A DNA stretch of 44,812 nt from Candidatus Omnitrophota bacterium (GTDB lineage Bacteria; Omnitrophota; Gorgyraeia; Gygaellales; Profunditerraquicolaceae). Position 1 is the first letter of the stretch, and every line of letters starts with the position of its first letter. Position numbers and translations under genes: made by a program. The notes under the pieces were generated by a model, which had not been told where the DNA came from, did not search any database, and was given only the letters and a program-made list of their open reading frames with translations. Positions 25,736 through 36,100 of the stretch are shown piece by piece. The stretch spans positions 1 through 44,812 of the forward strand of contig JAQTQJ010000006.1 of the NCBI GenBank assembly GCA_028712255.1. The letters are read 5' to 3'.

Positions 25736-28430
25736 TTGGTGGCATTTAGATACTCAGGAAGCAATTAAGCGATTAGAAACAGATTCAAACAAAGGCCTTT
25801 CTCTCCAGGAAGCAAGGCTTAGATTGAATAAGTACGGGCCAAATCAATTAAAAGAGAAAAAAGGCCGTTCTCCTTTAAGTATTTTTTTTGAACAATTCCA
25901 GGATTTTATTGTTTGGGTTTTGATCGCAGCCGCGTTAGTTTCCGGTTTCTTAAAAGAGTGGGTTGATGCTTTAGCTATAATCGCCATAGTTGTTCTTAAT
26001 GCTATCTTGGGCTTTATCCAGGAATACCGCGCGGAGAAATCTTTAGCCGCCCTAAAAAAACTATCCTCGCCAACTTCTAAAGTCATACGTAGCGGCCAGC
26101 ACAATATTATCCCTTCCGGTGAATTAGTGCCGGGGGATTTAATAGAATTAGAGGCAGGAGATAATATTCCCGCCGATAGCCGCCTCATTTGGCTTACTTC
26201 TAATTTTGGAGTTCAAGAGGCCTCGCTCACCGGAGAATCAACGCCTGTTTTAAAAACAACTCTTGCTTTAGATGAAAAAAAAATCCCATTGGCGGACCGG
26301 GCAAATATGGCCTATATGGGGACATCAATATCCTCCGGCAAAGCAAGGGCGGTAGTGGTTGAAACCGGCATGCAGACTGAGTTAGGTAAGATTGCCGGAA
26401 TGATCCAGGAAATTGAACAGGAATCTACGCCTCTACAGAAAAAGTTAGAGCAATTTGGCAAATGGATTGTCTACCTATGCTTTATTCTGGTAGGTTTAGT
26501 TTTCCTTCTAGAGTGGCTGCGCGGCGGTAAGCTTGTCGATGTATTTTTAACCGCGGTAAGCCTTGCGGTAGCGGCTATTCCAGAAGGCCTGCCGGCAGTA
26601 GTTACTATTGCTTTAGCTTTAGGTGTGCAGAGGATGGTTAAGCGTCATGCCCTCGTCAGAAAACTTCCTTCAGTTGAGACTTTAGGTTGTTCAACTGTAA
26701 TTTGTTCAGATAAGACCGGAACACTGACTAAAAATGAAATGACTGTGCAGGCAATCTACGCCCAAGGCGCTTTATTCAAGGTAACCGGCGTCGGATATGA
26801 ACCAAAAGGCGAATTCCTGCTTGACGGAAAAGGAATTAATATAGGTGATTATCCGGATTTAGTTAAGGCGCTTAACGCGGGTGTTCTTTGTAATGGGGCG
26901 CAATTAGTAAAAGATAACTCAAGTTTTAAGATAGTGGGAGATCCTACAGAAGGGGCAATTCTAACTGCCGCGGGGAAGCTTGGATTTTGGAAAGAGAAAC
27001 TGGAGCAGGAATTTCCTTTTGCGCAAGAGATTCCTTTTGACTCTGAACGTAAAAAAATGACTATTGTGCGCCAAACCCAAAATAACAAGTTTATCGCTTT
27101 TGTTAAGGGGGCGCCCGATGTGCTTCTAAATGATTGCATGAATATTGACGATAAAGGGCAGGCAAGAGGCATAACCAGCGGCGACAGAGGCAGGATTCTG
27201 GAGGTAAACAATGATTTAGCCGATAAGGCTTTGCGCGTATTAGCTGTGGCTTATAGAATTTTTGATATTGCTCCTGATAAATACGAAGCAAAACTAATTG
27301 AAAAAGATCTTACTTTCGCAGGTTTAATCGCCATGATCGACCCTCCTCGGGAAGAAGTTAAAAAGGCAATGATAGAGTGTTCTGAGGCGGGAATAAAAAC
27401 CGTAATGATAACCGGAGACCATAAAAATACCGCGGTAGCCATTGCCAGGGAGCTTGGTTTTTTCAGAGAAGATTCTTTAGCTTTGACTGGAGAGGAGCTG
27501 GATAAATTAAGCGACGATGAACTCTATAGGGAGGTAGAAAGGATTCCGGTTTACGCCCGTGTGTCCCCTGAGCATAAGTTAAGGATAGTGCGTGCCTGGC
27601 GTAAGCGGGGGGAAGTAGTGGCGATGACCGGTGACGGGGTAAATGACGCCCCTGCCGTAAAAGAGGCGGATATCGGCGTTGCCATGGGCATAACCGGAAC
27701 CGATGTTACTAAAGAAGTTTCAGATATGGTTATTACTGATGATAATTTCGCTTCTATAGTTGCTGCTGTTGAAGAAGGAAGAGGCATCTACGATAATATT
27801 AAGAAATTTGTGCATTATCTTTTATCCTGCAATGCCGGAGAGATTTTAGTAATGTTTGTTTCTTCCCTGATAGGTTTCCCTGCTCCGCTTTTGCCTATAC
27901 ATATTCTTTGGATTAATCTGGTTACTGACGGCCTGCCTGCCTTGGCTTTGGGAGTTGATCCGGTTAGCCCGGGTATAATGAAAAGGCCTCCGCGCAAGGC
28001 CAACGAAGCAGTAGTCACTAAACAAAGGGCATACTTGATGCTATGGCAAGGCGCCTTTATTGCCTTTTGTAGTTTATTTGCTTTTAGCCTGGTCTTGTTT
28101 ATCGAAAAGGAGGGCATTGAGCGGGCAAGGACCGCTGCATTTATCGTGCTTGCTTGTTCACAACTATTTCATTCTTTTAATTGCCGGAATATGACTGAAT
28201 CACTTTTTAAGATAGGGATTTTCACTAATAAAAAATTGATACTGGCAACCACAATATCATTTTTCTTGCAGATGGCTGTCGTATATCTGCCCTTTGCCCA
28301 GAAAATATTTAAAACAGAAGCATTAGGGATATTTGACTGGTTTTTAGTGTTGTTAATTTCATCTTTTCCACTTTGGGCAATGGAAATTGTGAAGATTATA
28401 AATAACAAGAAAAAGGTTTATGAAGTTTAA
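25716..28430 (+). CDS. P2-type (Ca2+-like) cation-transporting ATPase
   Basis: A 904-residue P-type ATPase. It has the N-terminal cation ATPase domain, the TM4 ion-binding motif PEGLP at 289-293, the phosphorylation site Asp332 in CSDKTGTLT, the hinge GDGVNDAPAVKEADIGVAMG, and six C-terminal TM segments. PEGL and the full length are P2A (SERCA/PMCA-like), not the CPC-containing copper P1B class, so the cargo is probably Ca2+ or Mn2+ rather than copper. It overlaps the end of the RND gene by 20 bases and is thus part of the copper operon, which is unexpected. Confidence 0.93.
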   Translation: MRDRVNNWWHLDTQEAIKRLETDSNKGLSLQEARLRLNKYGPNQLKEKKGRSPLSIFFEQFQDFIVWVLIAAALVSGFLKEWVDALAIIAIVVLNAILGFIQEYRAEKSLAALKKLSSPTSKVIRSGQHNIIPSGELVPGDLIELEAGDNIPADSRLIWLTSNFGVQEASLTGESTPVLKTTLALDEKKIPLADRANMAYMGTSISSGKARAVVVETGMQTELGKIAGMIQEIEQESTPLQKKLEQFGKWIVYLCFILVGLVFLLEWLRGGKLVDVFLTAVSLAVAAIPEGLPAVVTIALALGVQRMVKRHALVRKLPSVETLGCSTVICSDKTGTLTKNEMTVQAIYAQGALFKVTGVGYEPKGEFLLDGKGINIGDYPDLVKALNAGVLCNGAQLVKDNSSFKIVGDPTEGAILTAAGKLGFWKEKLEQEFPFAQEIPFDSERKKMTIVRQTQNNKFIAFVKGAPDVLLNDCMNIDDKGQARGITSGDRGRILEVNNDLADKALRVLAVAYRIFDIAPDKYEAKLIEKDLTFAGLIAMIDPPREEVKKAMIECSEAGIKTVMITGDHKNTAVAIARELGFFREDSLALTGEELDKLSDDELYREVERIPVYARVSPEHKLRIVRAWRKRGEVVAMTGDGVNDAPAVKEADIGVAMGITGTDVTKEVSDMVITDDNFASIVAAVEEGRGIYDNIKKFVHYLLSCNAGEILVMFVSSLIGFPAPLLPIHILWINLVTDGLPALALGVDPVSPGIMKRPPRKANEAVVTKQRAYLMLWQGAFIAFCSLFAFSLVLFIEKEGIERARTAAFIVLACSQLFHSFNCRNMTESLFKIGIFTNKKLILATTISFFLQMAVVYLPFAQKIFKTEALGIFDWFLVLLISSFPLWAMEIVKIINNKKKVYEV

Positions 28431-28454
28431 TTTTTATAAAGGAGGTGTATCGAT

Positions 28455-28535
28455 ATGGCAAGAAACAATATCCGCTGGCTGATTAGGCCGGCAGCTCATT
28501 GTAAAGAGGGTTGTAGTAGGTTGTCCCGGGCATGA
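28455..28535 (+). CDS. Possible 26-residue Cys-containing small protein
   Basis: A short frame (MARNNIRWLIRPAAHCKEGC..., 26 residues) follows a very strong ribosome site (AAAGGAGGTGT, about 28438-28448). It carries His15, Cys16 and Cys20, a possible metal-binding group, and is rich in Arg. It lies between the P-type ATPase and the YHS protein in the metal-efflux operon. I do not recognise the family. The strong ribosome site is the main support. Confidence 0.45.
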   Translation: MARNNIRWLIRPAAHCKEGCSRLSRA

Positions 28536-28582
28536 CCTTAAACTGCCTGGTATAACGTATACATAAAAAACTGGAGGAATAA

Positions 28583-28942
28583 ATGTTTAGAAAAATATCG
28601 TTAATTCTAATAGTAAGTTTATTTGTTTTTGGAATGAGCAAATTATCTTTTGCTATGATGTGCGGCGAACATAGCGGTAGCCAGCAATTGGCGCAAGTTC
28701 ATAGTGGGCATGAGCATGGCGCGGCAGAAGCAACAGAAGATACGGCAACAAAAGAATCCGTCAATGTTGGCAACAAAATCTGCCCTGTAAGCGGAGAAAA
28801 GATTGATGAGAAATTAAAGGTTACCTACGAATATGAGGGTAAAGTTTATAATTTCTGCTGCTCCGGATGTATCTCGGAATTTAAAAAGGACCCGGATAAA
28901 TACATAAAGAAAGTTAATGAAGAATTGCAAGCTAAACCATAA
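28583..28942 (+). CDS. Secreted YHS-domain metal-binding protein
   Basis: A 119-residue exported protein with a signal peptide (about 1-24, ending LSFA). A His/Cys-containing linker (MMCGEHSG, VHSGHEHG) follows. Residues about 65-112 form a YHS domain (NKICPVSGEKIDEKLKVTYE, then VYNFCCSGCISEFKKDPDKY). YHS domains bind copper and similar ions. The ribosome site is TGGAGG. In this operon it probably captures copper in the periplasm. A broken relative of the same domain lies at 29870. Confidence 0.88.
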   Translation: MFRKISLILIVSLFVFGMSKLSFAMMCGEHSGSQQLAQVHSGHEHGAAEATEDTATKESVNVGNKICPVSGEKIDEKLKVTYEYEGKVYNFCCSGCISEFKKDPDKYIKKVNEELQAKP

Positions 28943-28954
28943 GGGGAAGGTAAA

Positions 28955-29080
28955 TTGAAAAAAATTACATTGGCGCTATGCTTTTTAGTGATTATTATGA
29001 TTTCTGGTTGCGCTACCGAACAAGGAGGCGATGGGGGAAGCTGGGGTAGTTCATCCGGCCATCAAGGCCATCACCACTAG
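28955..29080 (+). CDS. Small His-rich lipoprotein
   Basis: A 41-residue frame starting at TTG 28955, with ribosome site AGGGGAAGG directly upstream. It begins MKKITLALCFLVIIMISGC, a lipoprotein signal with the lipid-anchored Cys at residue 19. The mature part is Gly/Ser-rich and ends in GHQGHHH, a likely metal-binding tail. It lies 12 bases after the YHS gene. Prokaryotic gene finders may miss it because of the TTG start and small size. Confidence 0.7.
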   Translation: MKKITLALCFLVIIMISGCATEQGGDGGSWGSSSGHQGHHH

Positions 29081-29146
29081 ATAGGAATATCGGGCCGCGA
29101 AGCTAGTTTAAAATAGTGAGCAATAGAGATAGAAAGGGATTAATTA

Positions 29147-29857
29147 ATGCGCGCGTATCAGAAAATAAGTTTTATTTTTTTGTTCTTTGTTTGTGCGGTA
29201 TTTTCTTTTCAGGCTTTGTTTGCTTATGATAGCGGCGTTTTGAAGTCGGAGGTATACTCTAAGCTTAAATGCTGCAATTGCTAGGAGTCTTTTGATAAAT
29301 GCGGTTGTCCTGAGGCAAAAGAGATGAGGGCCTATATTGAGGCGCTTTTAGAAAGCGGCGCGAAAAAGGAAGAAATCTTTTATAGGGTGGCTAAAAAATT
29401 TTCACTGAATACGGTATCGGATGCCTAAACTAAGTCGCAAGCCGAAAAAAGGCTGATTAAAGAGGCAGGCAAGAACCGGCCTCAGATTTTTCTGGAGCCC
29501 GCTTCTTTTGATTTTGGGAGCGTAAATAGAAAACAGGGCAAAATTAGCAAGGCGTTTAAATTATTCAATAAAGGCAATTCGCCGTTGATTATCAAAAATC
29601 TTAAAACATCCTGCCCTTGCGCGGCTGCCTCTCTAAAGTTTAAAAAAGATAAAACTGCCTACTTTGGAACTGAAGGGGCTCCTGAAAATTGGCAGATAGA
29701 AATTAATCCCCAAGAAAGCGGCGAATTAGAATTAATAATAGATCTTAGCAGCGAGCACGTAAAAACCGGTAAACTAATTAGGGAGGTTTCAGTATTCAGT
29801 AATGATCCTGTTTATCCGGATGTTAACGCTAGAATTGAGGCAGAAGTAAATGATTAG
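29147..29857 (+). pseudogene. CcmH-like / DUF1573 secreted protein with two in-frame stops
   Basis: One reading frame runs from ATG 29147 to 29857 (237 codons) with only two stops: TAG at 29282 and TAA at 29426. The first part has a signal peptide and a Cys-rich CcmH-like segment (KLKCCNC-stop-ESFDKCGCPEAKEM, then FYRVAKKFSL). The last part, about 29470-29857, is a DUF1573 domain (FDFGSVNRKQGKISKAFKLF, SCPCAAASLKF). Homology continues smoothly across both stops, so this is either a recently inactivated gene or sequence error. Neighbouring genes end normally at TAG and TAA, so a changed genetic code is not an explanation. Confidence 0.75.
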
Positions 29858-29869
29858 GCGAGGGAATGA

Positions 29870-29950
29870 GATAAGATTTATAATTTCTACTGCGTCGAAT
29901 GTATTCCTGATTTTAAAAAGGAGCCGGATAACTTTAAACAAATAAAGGGG
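29870..29950 (+). pseudogene. Remnant of a second YHS domain
   Basis: Read from 29870, the frame encodes DKIYNFYCVECIPDFKKEPD followed by NFKQIK. This matches the C-terminal half of the intact YHS domain at 28583 (KVYNFCCSGCISEFKKDPDKY). A stop codon (TGA, 29867) lies directly upstream in frame, and a palindromic element begins at 29944, so only a fragment is left. Confidence 0.65.
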
Positions 29951-29995
29951 ACGGTTCTCTTAATCGGTTTTATGAAGAAGAGAACCGTCCCCTTT
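29944..29995. repeat. Palindromic element, GGGGACGGTTCT type
   Basis: The arms AAAGGGGACGGTTCTCTT and AAGAGAACCGTCCCCTTT are perfectly complementary around a loop of about 16 bases. It abuts the YHS remnant. Confidence 0.88.
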
Positions 29996-30068
29996 TGTTT
30001 TGAAACCCCTTTCTTTTCCCCCCTTATTTACCCTTGTTTTTGCTTACCTATATAGCATACTTATATAT

Positions 30069-30100
30069 ATGTAGAGACGCAAAATTTTGCGTCTCTACAT
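30069..30100. repeat. Perfect 32-base palindrome upstream of the giant gene
   Basis: ATGTAGAGACGCAAAA is followed immediately by its exact reverse complement. It lies 34 bases before the giant gene's ATG, in the expected leader region. GTAGAGACG-type palindromes are known as dispersed repeats in other bacteria. It may be a mobile repeat, or an operator or attenuator; nothing in the sequence decides this. Confidence 0.85.
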
Positions 30101-30134
30101 AAACAATTTCATTAAAAGACCGGTAGGCAAACCA

Positions 30135-33100
30135 ATGAAGCAATCCAAAACCTTTAAAATTCTTTCCATCCTCCTGTGTATATCTCTTTTATTACAGCAG
30201 ACCGGCTTTGCTCAAGTAGCCAATGCAGAGCTTAACATCGCCGGTCACCTGCAGAACCTGCATTCCAATATCTTTATCGAGAAGTTCCGCCCCCTGCACC
30301 TAAGAAGCCTCTCCTACGACAGCCTGACTAACAACTTCAAGCTCCTCCTAGACAAAGGAGACCAGTTTAAGCAGCTTCAGGGACAGTCCCCTACGGGGAC
30401 AGTCCCTGAACTTCAATCCATCACCCAAGGCCTACTCAACTACTTCTTCATAGGCTTAGCCCTACCCAACGACACCTTCTGGGTCAACCTACGCCCCGAT
30501 TCTCCCAATGACATCATTGACCCACTGCTTGCCCAAACAGAAGTAGGCAAGATACTCTTAGAAGCAGACCTAGAGCTTAAAAAAGACACCGCAGACGCCA
30601 CTAACCCCTCAACTCCTCAAGGCAAAGACTACTGGAATAAGCTCTACACCCGTGCCCAAGAGCTCTATGGCACCCAAAACGTAACCATCCCCACGCTTAC
30701 CCGTCCCTGGATAGTCCCGGATGAGATCATCATTCGTGAATCAATAGATTCAGCTTATGTTTACAAAGCCACCCTTAAAGTAATGCTAGAACAAGACTAC
30801 CTAAAAGACAATACCACCTACTCCTTTAAAGACGACCGAGAAAAACAACTCAATGAATACTCTGCTCAACTCCTAAGAGAAGAGATCATCCCTAACCTCA
30901 TTAAACAAATCAACAACGCTAAACGCTATGCACCACTCAGACAGGTTTACTACTCCTTAATTCTAGCCCAATGGTTCAAAGCACGCTTCATGTCATTGGA
31001 GCAGGGTCAAACCCACTCCGTGTCATTGCGAGGAGCTGCTAAACAACAAGTCGGCGACGAAGCAATCTCAAACCTCATCAACTCCAAAAACCTCACCAAC
31101 CTTAAATCCAAAATCCCCTACTCCGTAGCTACCTACTTCAATGCCTACAAGGAGAACTTTACTAAAGGTCAATACAACCTCCAGGAACCAATCACTACTC
31201 CTTATGGTCAAACCATCAGGAGTTATTTTTCGGGAGGGATATCTAGTCTTATGAGTTCTCCTCAGTTATCTGAGGAATTAACCAGGCAAATGGGAGCAGC
31301 GGGTAATAGTTCAGTTATTCCGGTTGCCCAACCTCTAACTATGGGTAACCATGACTTGGGAGTTAAAGTTGATAGTGACGATACAGTGCAGATTGAGGCC
31401 CAAGGCGCGGGGGAGAGTACTCCGAGCACAACTTCTGCTGTAGCACAAACAACAGGAGTGTTTCCAAATTCTACTGATCAAACCCAGATAAGAGGAATGG
31501 GTCCATTAAAAGATAAGACACAAGAAGAAATTAGAGAACTGGTTGATTCAGGGCAGGCTACTGTAGTTGAGCAAGGCGGCCAGTTATTCGCGGTGCCACG
31601 CATTGCCGGTGGTGACGGCAGGCAGGATGAAATTAGGGCGAAAACATTAAAGACTACCAAGGCAAAGAGGGAAAAAGTAGGAAAAACTATTCCAGGAATA
31701 CCTTTAAAATCACAGAATGAATATAACCGCGACGTCGATCTTAAAGAAAAGTTTCTAAAGAAACAGGATATGGTTGATCGTTTTATTGCTCCTGGGTTTG
31801 AAGGCTTCGAGAAATTTCAGCAGCTATATAACGAGGTACGTAGCGTCATAGACCGTTTGTTAATCGCTCAGGGGCTGAATCCACAAGAGTTTCAGTTTTT
31901 CCTCGCAGATACGGTCAGCCCCAATGCATATGTCGTGAATTATTACAATGCTATTGTCGTAAATTTAGGGCTGATTCGCATGCTGACGGAATATTCCCGA
32001 GCCAATAATATTGATGTAACGCAAGATGCATTGGCTTGGGTTCTGTCTCATGAAATTTTGCATATCGTACAGAACCGTCGCGAAATTGATGAAGGGCGTG
32101 TTGATGAAAAGAAGGGATTAGTCGACCGGCATGCGGAAGATAGAGGGAAAGAGTATCAAAGTGATTTGTTGGCGTTGTGGTTGATGGATCGCGGCGGTTT
32201 TTCAGTCAGATCAGCACCGCACGTTCTTGCCGGTATTGATCATTGGCTGAGAGCCCGCGGCGAGCGTGATACCGTCTGGGGTACCCATCCACAAATAGAA
32301 GAGCGTTTAAGAAAGTTGGAGCATCAAATTTTGACTTATCACTGGCAAAATCAGGATGTTCCAGCCACTACGTTGAATTCTGTCTCTATTGTTCAACAAA
32401 GAACGCGGTTCAGAGAATTTCAAGAACAAGTTATTAATGTCACAAGCGCATCTGGCCTTATTTCCTTATTGAATCAGGCAAGGTCTATTGAAGAGTTGCA
32501 TTTTGCAATGCTTATTGGTTTTGAGGTTTTGCCTGATGTTGAAAAGCTATCTCAGAGCCAGGTTCAGATAGTGTTTGAACAGCGGACAAGAGAGTTTGCC
32601 GGTGAAGATGATGCTAGAAAAGTTTTGTTTGAATATATGAAAAATGAAATTTATGTGATGTTGGGGTGGATGACAGAGCCAAGCCTGGATACTTTTAGAC
32701 GTTTAGGCGAACAATTATCTGTTGAAACAATTCTTCGTATTTATGAATTGGGAGTTCCGAATATCTTCTCTTTATCGATTAATGTCGATAAGTTGCAGGA
32801 AAATAAACGTCATGAACAAGGAGAAGCTGTTCTTTCGCGTCTTCGTCACGCTGTGTATTCGCTAAACGGCCAATCGCGCGCAAGCGACCGATTTAAAATG
32901 TATGCTAGCGGTTTCTTATACGGATTGTATACAAGAATGATCAATGATGCCAAGCAAGGGACATTGAGCTTGGAGCAAGCCCGAAGATTTCTTACCGATT
33001 TGGTAAATATGCAAGAATCGCAGGGATTTTTTGAAGGATATTTATTTACTACGCCGTTAAATGGTATGGCCAACGCTTTGAGTTCATCAAGAGTCTATCG

Positions 33101-36100
33101 AAGCCAGATGCAACCGGAAGACATCCAACTGCTGCTTAGGGTTTATGAAATTTTAGGCACCAAGGTTAATTATGTGCTACACGCAGACGCGCTAGCCAAG
33201 AGTTTATACGAACTTGCCCAGGAAGTTCCATCGGATGCAAAAAAAGAGCTAATGGATTGGCTTCTACGCCGGAGTGATGGCTGGAATTCATTAAGAGCCG
33301 AGTTCATTAAGTTGGATATAAAAGCTGTGTTTGAGAAAGGACAAAGCATTGTTTTTCAGGGAAGCAGGATGGAATATTTGGAAAACCTATTGGCCAATGA
33401 AAACATCGTTCGAAACATGCAAGATGTGCTAAAGCTTTTTATCGAGGCTGTCCACAAAAAAACCAACAATATTTCGGCGGAAGATCTTGTTGTTATGCAC
33501 CAGAAGGTATTTTTAAAATTAAAGCAAGAGCATATTAACGATGATCTAGGTATTTTTCGCGATCTTTGGTTTATGGCGCGTGAAAATACTCAGATGTTTG
33601 CTGGTGATGTTTTTGAAAGAGTCCTTTCCGAAAATATACCTACGGAGTTGCGGTCTTTACTTGAAAGAACACGCCGTGAACTAAGGCCGGTTTTTTATAT
33701 TATTGCTTTAGGAGCCATCCCGTCAGGTGAAGATTTGAGAGATTTTATTTTCGGTGCGTTACAAGTCAGGGAAAGAGAGGATGATGATTTTTTCTCAAAT
33801 GTTCAAATTAAACAGATGATTAATTCCCTTCCAGTCAGACGAGGTACTCCTAATGAGGTTTTGACTTCTGTAGAAGAAAGGTACCAGTCTCTTGAGCCTG
33901 AAGATCGGCCTAGAGTTCATGAGTTATGGAATAGGATTAATCCTAAGAGGAGAATCGAAAATGTTAACGATAATGAGTTCGGGTTGATCAAGGCGTTACT
34001 GGAGCATTATCGTAAATCGATTGGACAAGTGCTATCCGAAAAAGACTCGACGCCTGAACAACAGGAAGAAGCTTTTGGGAAATACGCGGCACCATTTTAT
34101 TTACAAGCGCTGTTTGTAGAGCTTGGCTACGGTATAAGGCTCAAAGAAGATGATGTCAGATTTGGAAGCAGTGCTTGGCAGGTGTTTGCCGGAGATATAG
34201 CTCGTAAGGGAGTGTTGGAGGAATCCGATTATGAAAAACTCGCCGCTAAACAACGTCCCAGGAACGCGGTACGCTTTATGAAAGAGGAAGTATCCTTTGA
34301 TGATTTTATGCGGTTGTTTGATTTTATCGCGTTGCTTCCTGCTAACTATGAAGAAGCTGTTGATACGGTGGTTCGAGGGATACCGCCTTCAGTATTCCGT
34401 AATTTTGTTCTCCATGTACTTTTTGTTAACCGGGTGCTTATTAATCAGACTGGATATACTGGTGATAATAACGCGATTTTTGATATTAAAAGGATGGAAA
34501 AGCATATTGCTGGGCTATCGGCGGTTGAGAGAGCAAATGTTCTCTCAGCAATAGCCGCTATTATGCCTCATTTTGTCCATGATGAGGTAATGGAAGAGTC
34601 TAACAAAATAACCGTGGCGGCTTATTGGAGAGATCGATATTCCAAAAATGCTCCAAAATTAGATGAGGCTGCTATTCGACGAGATCATGATCAAGAGATC
34701 GGCAATTATAACGATATGATGTATTCCGTTCCCGGAGGGCCTGTTGCTCAGTTGTATATTTTTGTCAGTCGTTTGGCTGATAGTGAAATTCAGGCTGCTG
34801 TAGAATCTGTTGAGTTATCTTTGGCCGCAAAGCGAGAGATTATCGAGAAATACTACTTTCAGTCATCTTCGGCAAGAGATAGGTGGATTAAGGCGGCAAT
34901 TCAATCTGAAGGTAGAAATAAGTCGGTTGAAGAAATTGAGAAATTGCTGGGGATGATCAACAGCCGTGAATTACGGGACAATTTGGCTTTAAGTGCTTTT
35001 GATCAATATCGCACAGAACATTCCGAGGAATTTGGTAATTTGAGTGATGTGCTTGAAAAGATTAAGAGATTCTTTCCGGAAGCTTCGTTGATCAGGGATG
35101 ATGTTCTCTCGGAAACAGCGCAATTTTTGGCTAAGACACCTGAGCAATATGAAAAAGTACGAGCATTATATCTTGACCCTTTTAAGAAAACTAAAGATTT
35201 GGATTTAAAAGAGACAGCGCGTACGGCGATGAATGCTGATGCATTTCGCGCGTGGACAAAGAATCGCAGCCCCGCGGAAAAATCGCACTTTCTTCTTTGG
35301 CTCATGGGTATTACAGATGAAAAGCCATTTTTCCTTGTTGATTTCGAATATAATTTTCACGTTAATGCAGACAGCATGCGTGAAGACTTTGGACGCAGGC
35401 AAAGTAAATATTATCCGTTGGCAGGCCAGTCATCGCAACGCGAGGCTCTTGAGCCGTTTCTGTATGGCGAGAAGGGTATCTTTAATGACTCAAAGGCCAT
35501 GTCAAATTTACTGGAGGGTATGTTTAATTTCTTGATTAAAGATGGCCCAAACAAGAGTATTCTAAAGAAGGTCTTCGATAAGGTTTTTGAAAAGGCAGAT
35601 CAATCTCGCAGAGAAGAAATTTTTATGGCACTGGTTTGGACTTTGTCATTGCAGCGTGGCGAACTAAGTAATCAGCAGAACATAGAGTTGGACAGACAAG
35701 AGGCTCGTGCCGTACGTATGTTTCTGGAGTCATTGGGATTAGTCGGACGCCAATTGGCACAAGTTTTGGCTCGATCTTTGTGGGTTACGCAAATTATGCG
35801 GGATGAATTGTCTTTGGTGCAGGATAGCGCTGCCCGTATGGATAAGGGTGTTGTTTTTGATATGTTAGAAAAGTTTGGTTTGAGCGGACAATTTGAGAGT
35901 ATTGAGGAGCCATTGGGAAGCGCAAAGATTGCCGGCGTTTACCGTGCCAAAATGCGTGATGGCAGAGTTGTGGCGATCAAGGTTAAGCGAGCGGAAGTCG
36001 ATAAAACCATTGAAGCGGACATGAAGTTTTTGAGGGATGTTTTCGATGGTGATCTTCGCTTGGCTTTTATGGCTGAAGGAATTGTTATACCGGATAATTT

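Noticed and set aside
34297-34554. Plus-strand frame in another phase inside the giant gene (also 35233-35535)
   Set aside because: Both lie wholly within the giant frame, lack ribosome sites and encode no recognisable protein.
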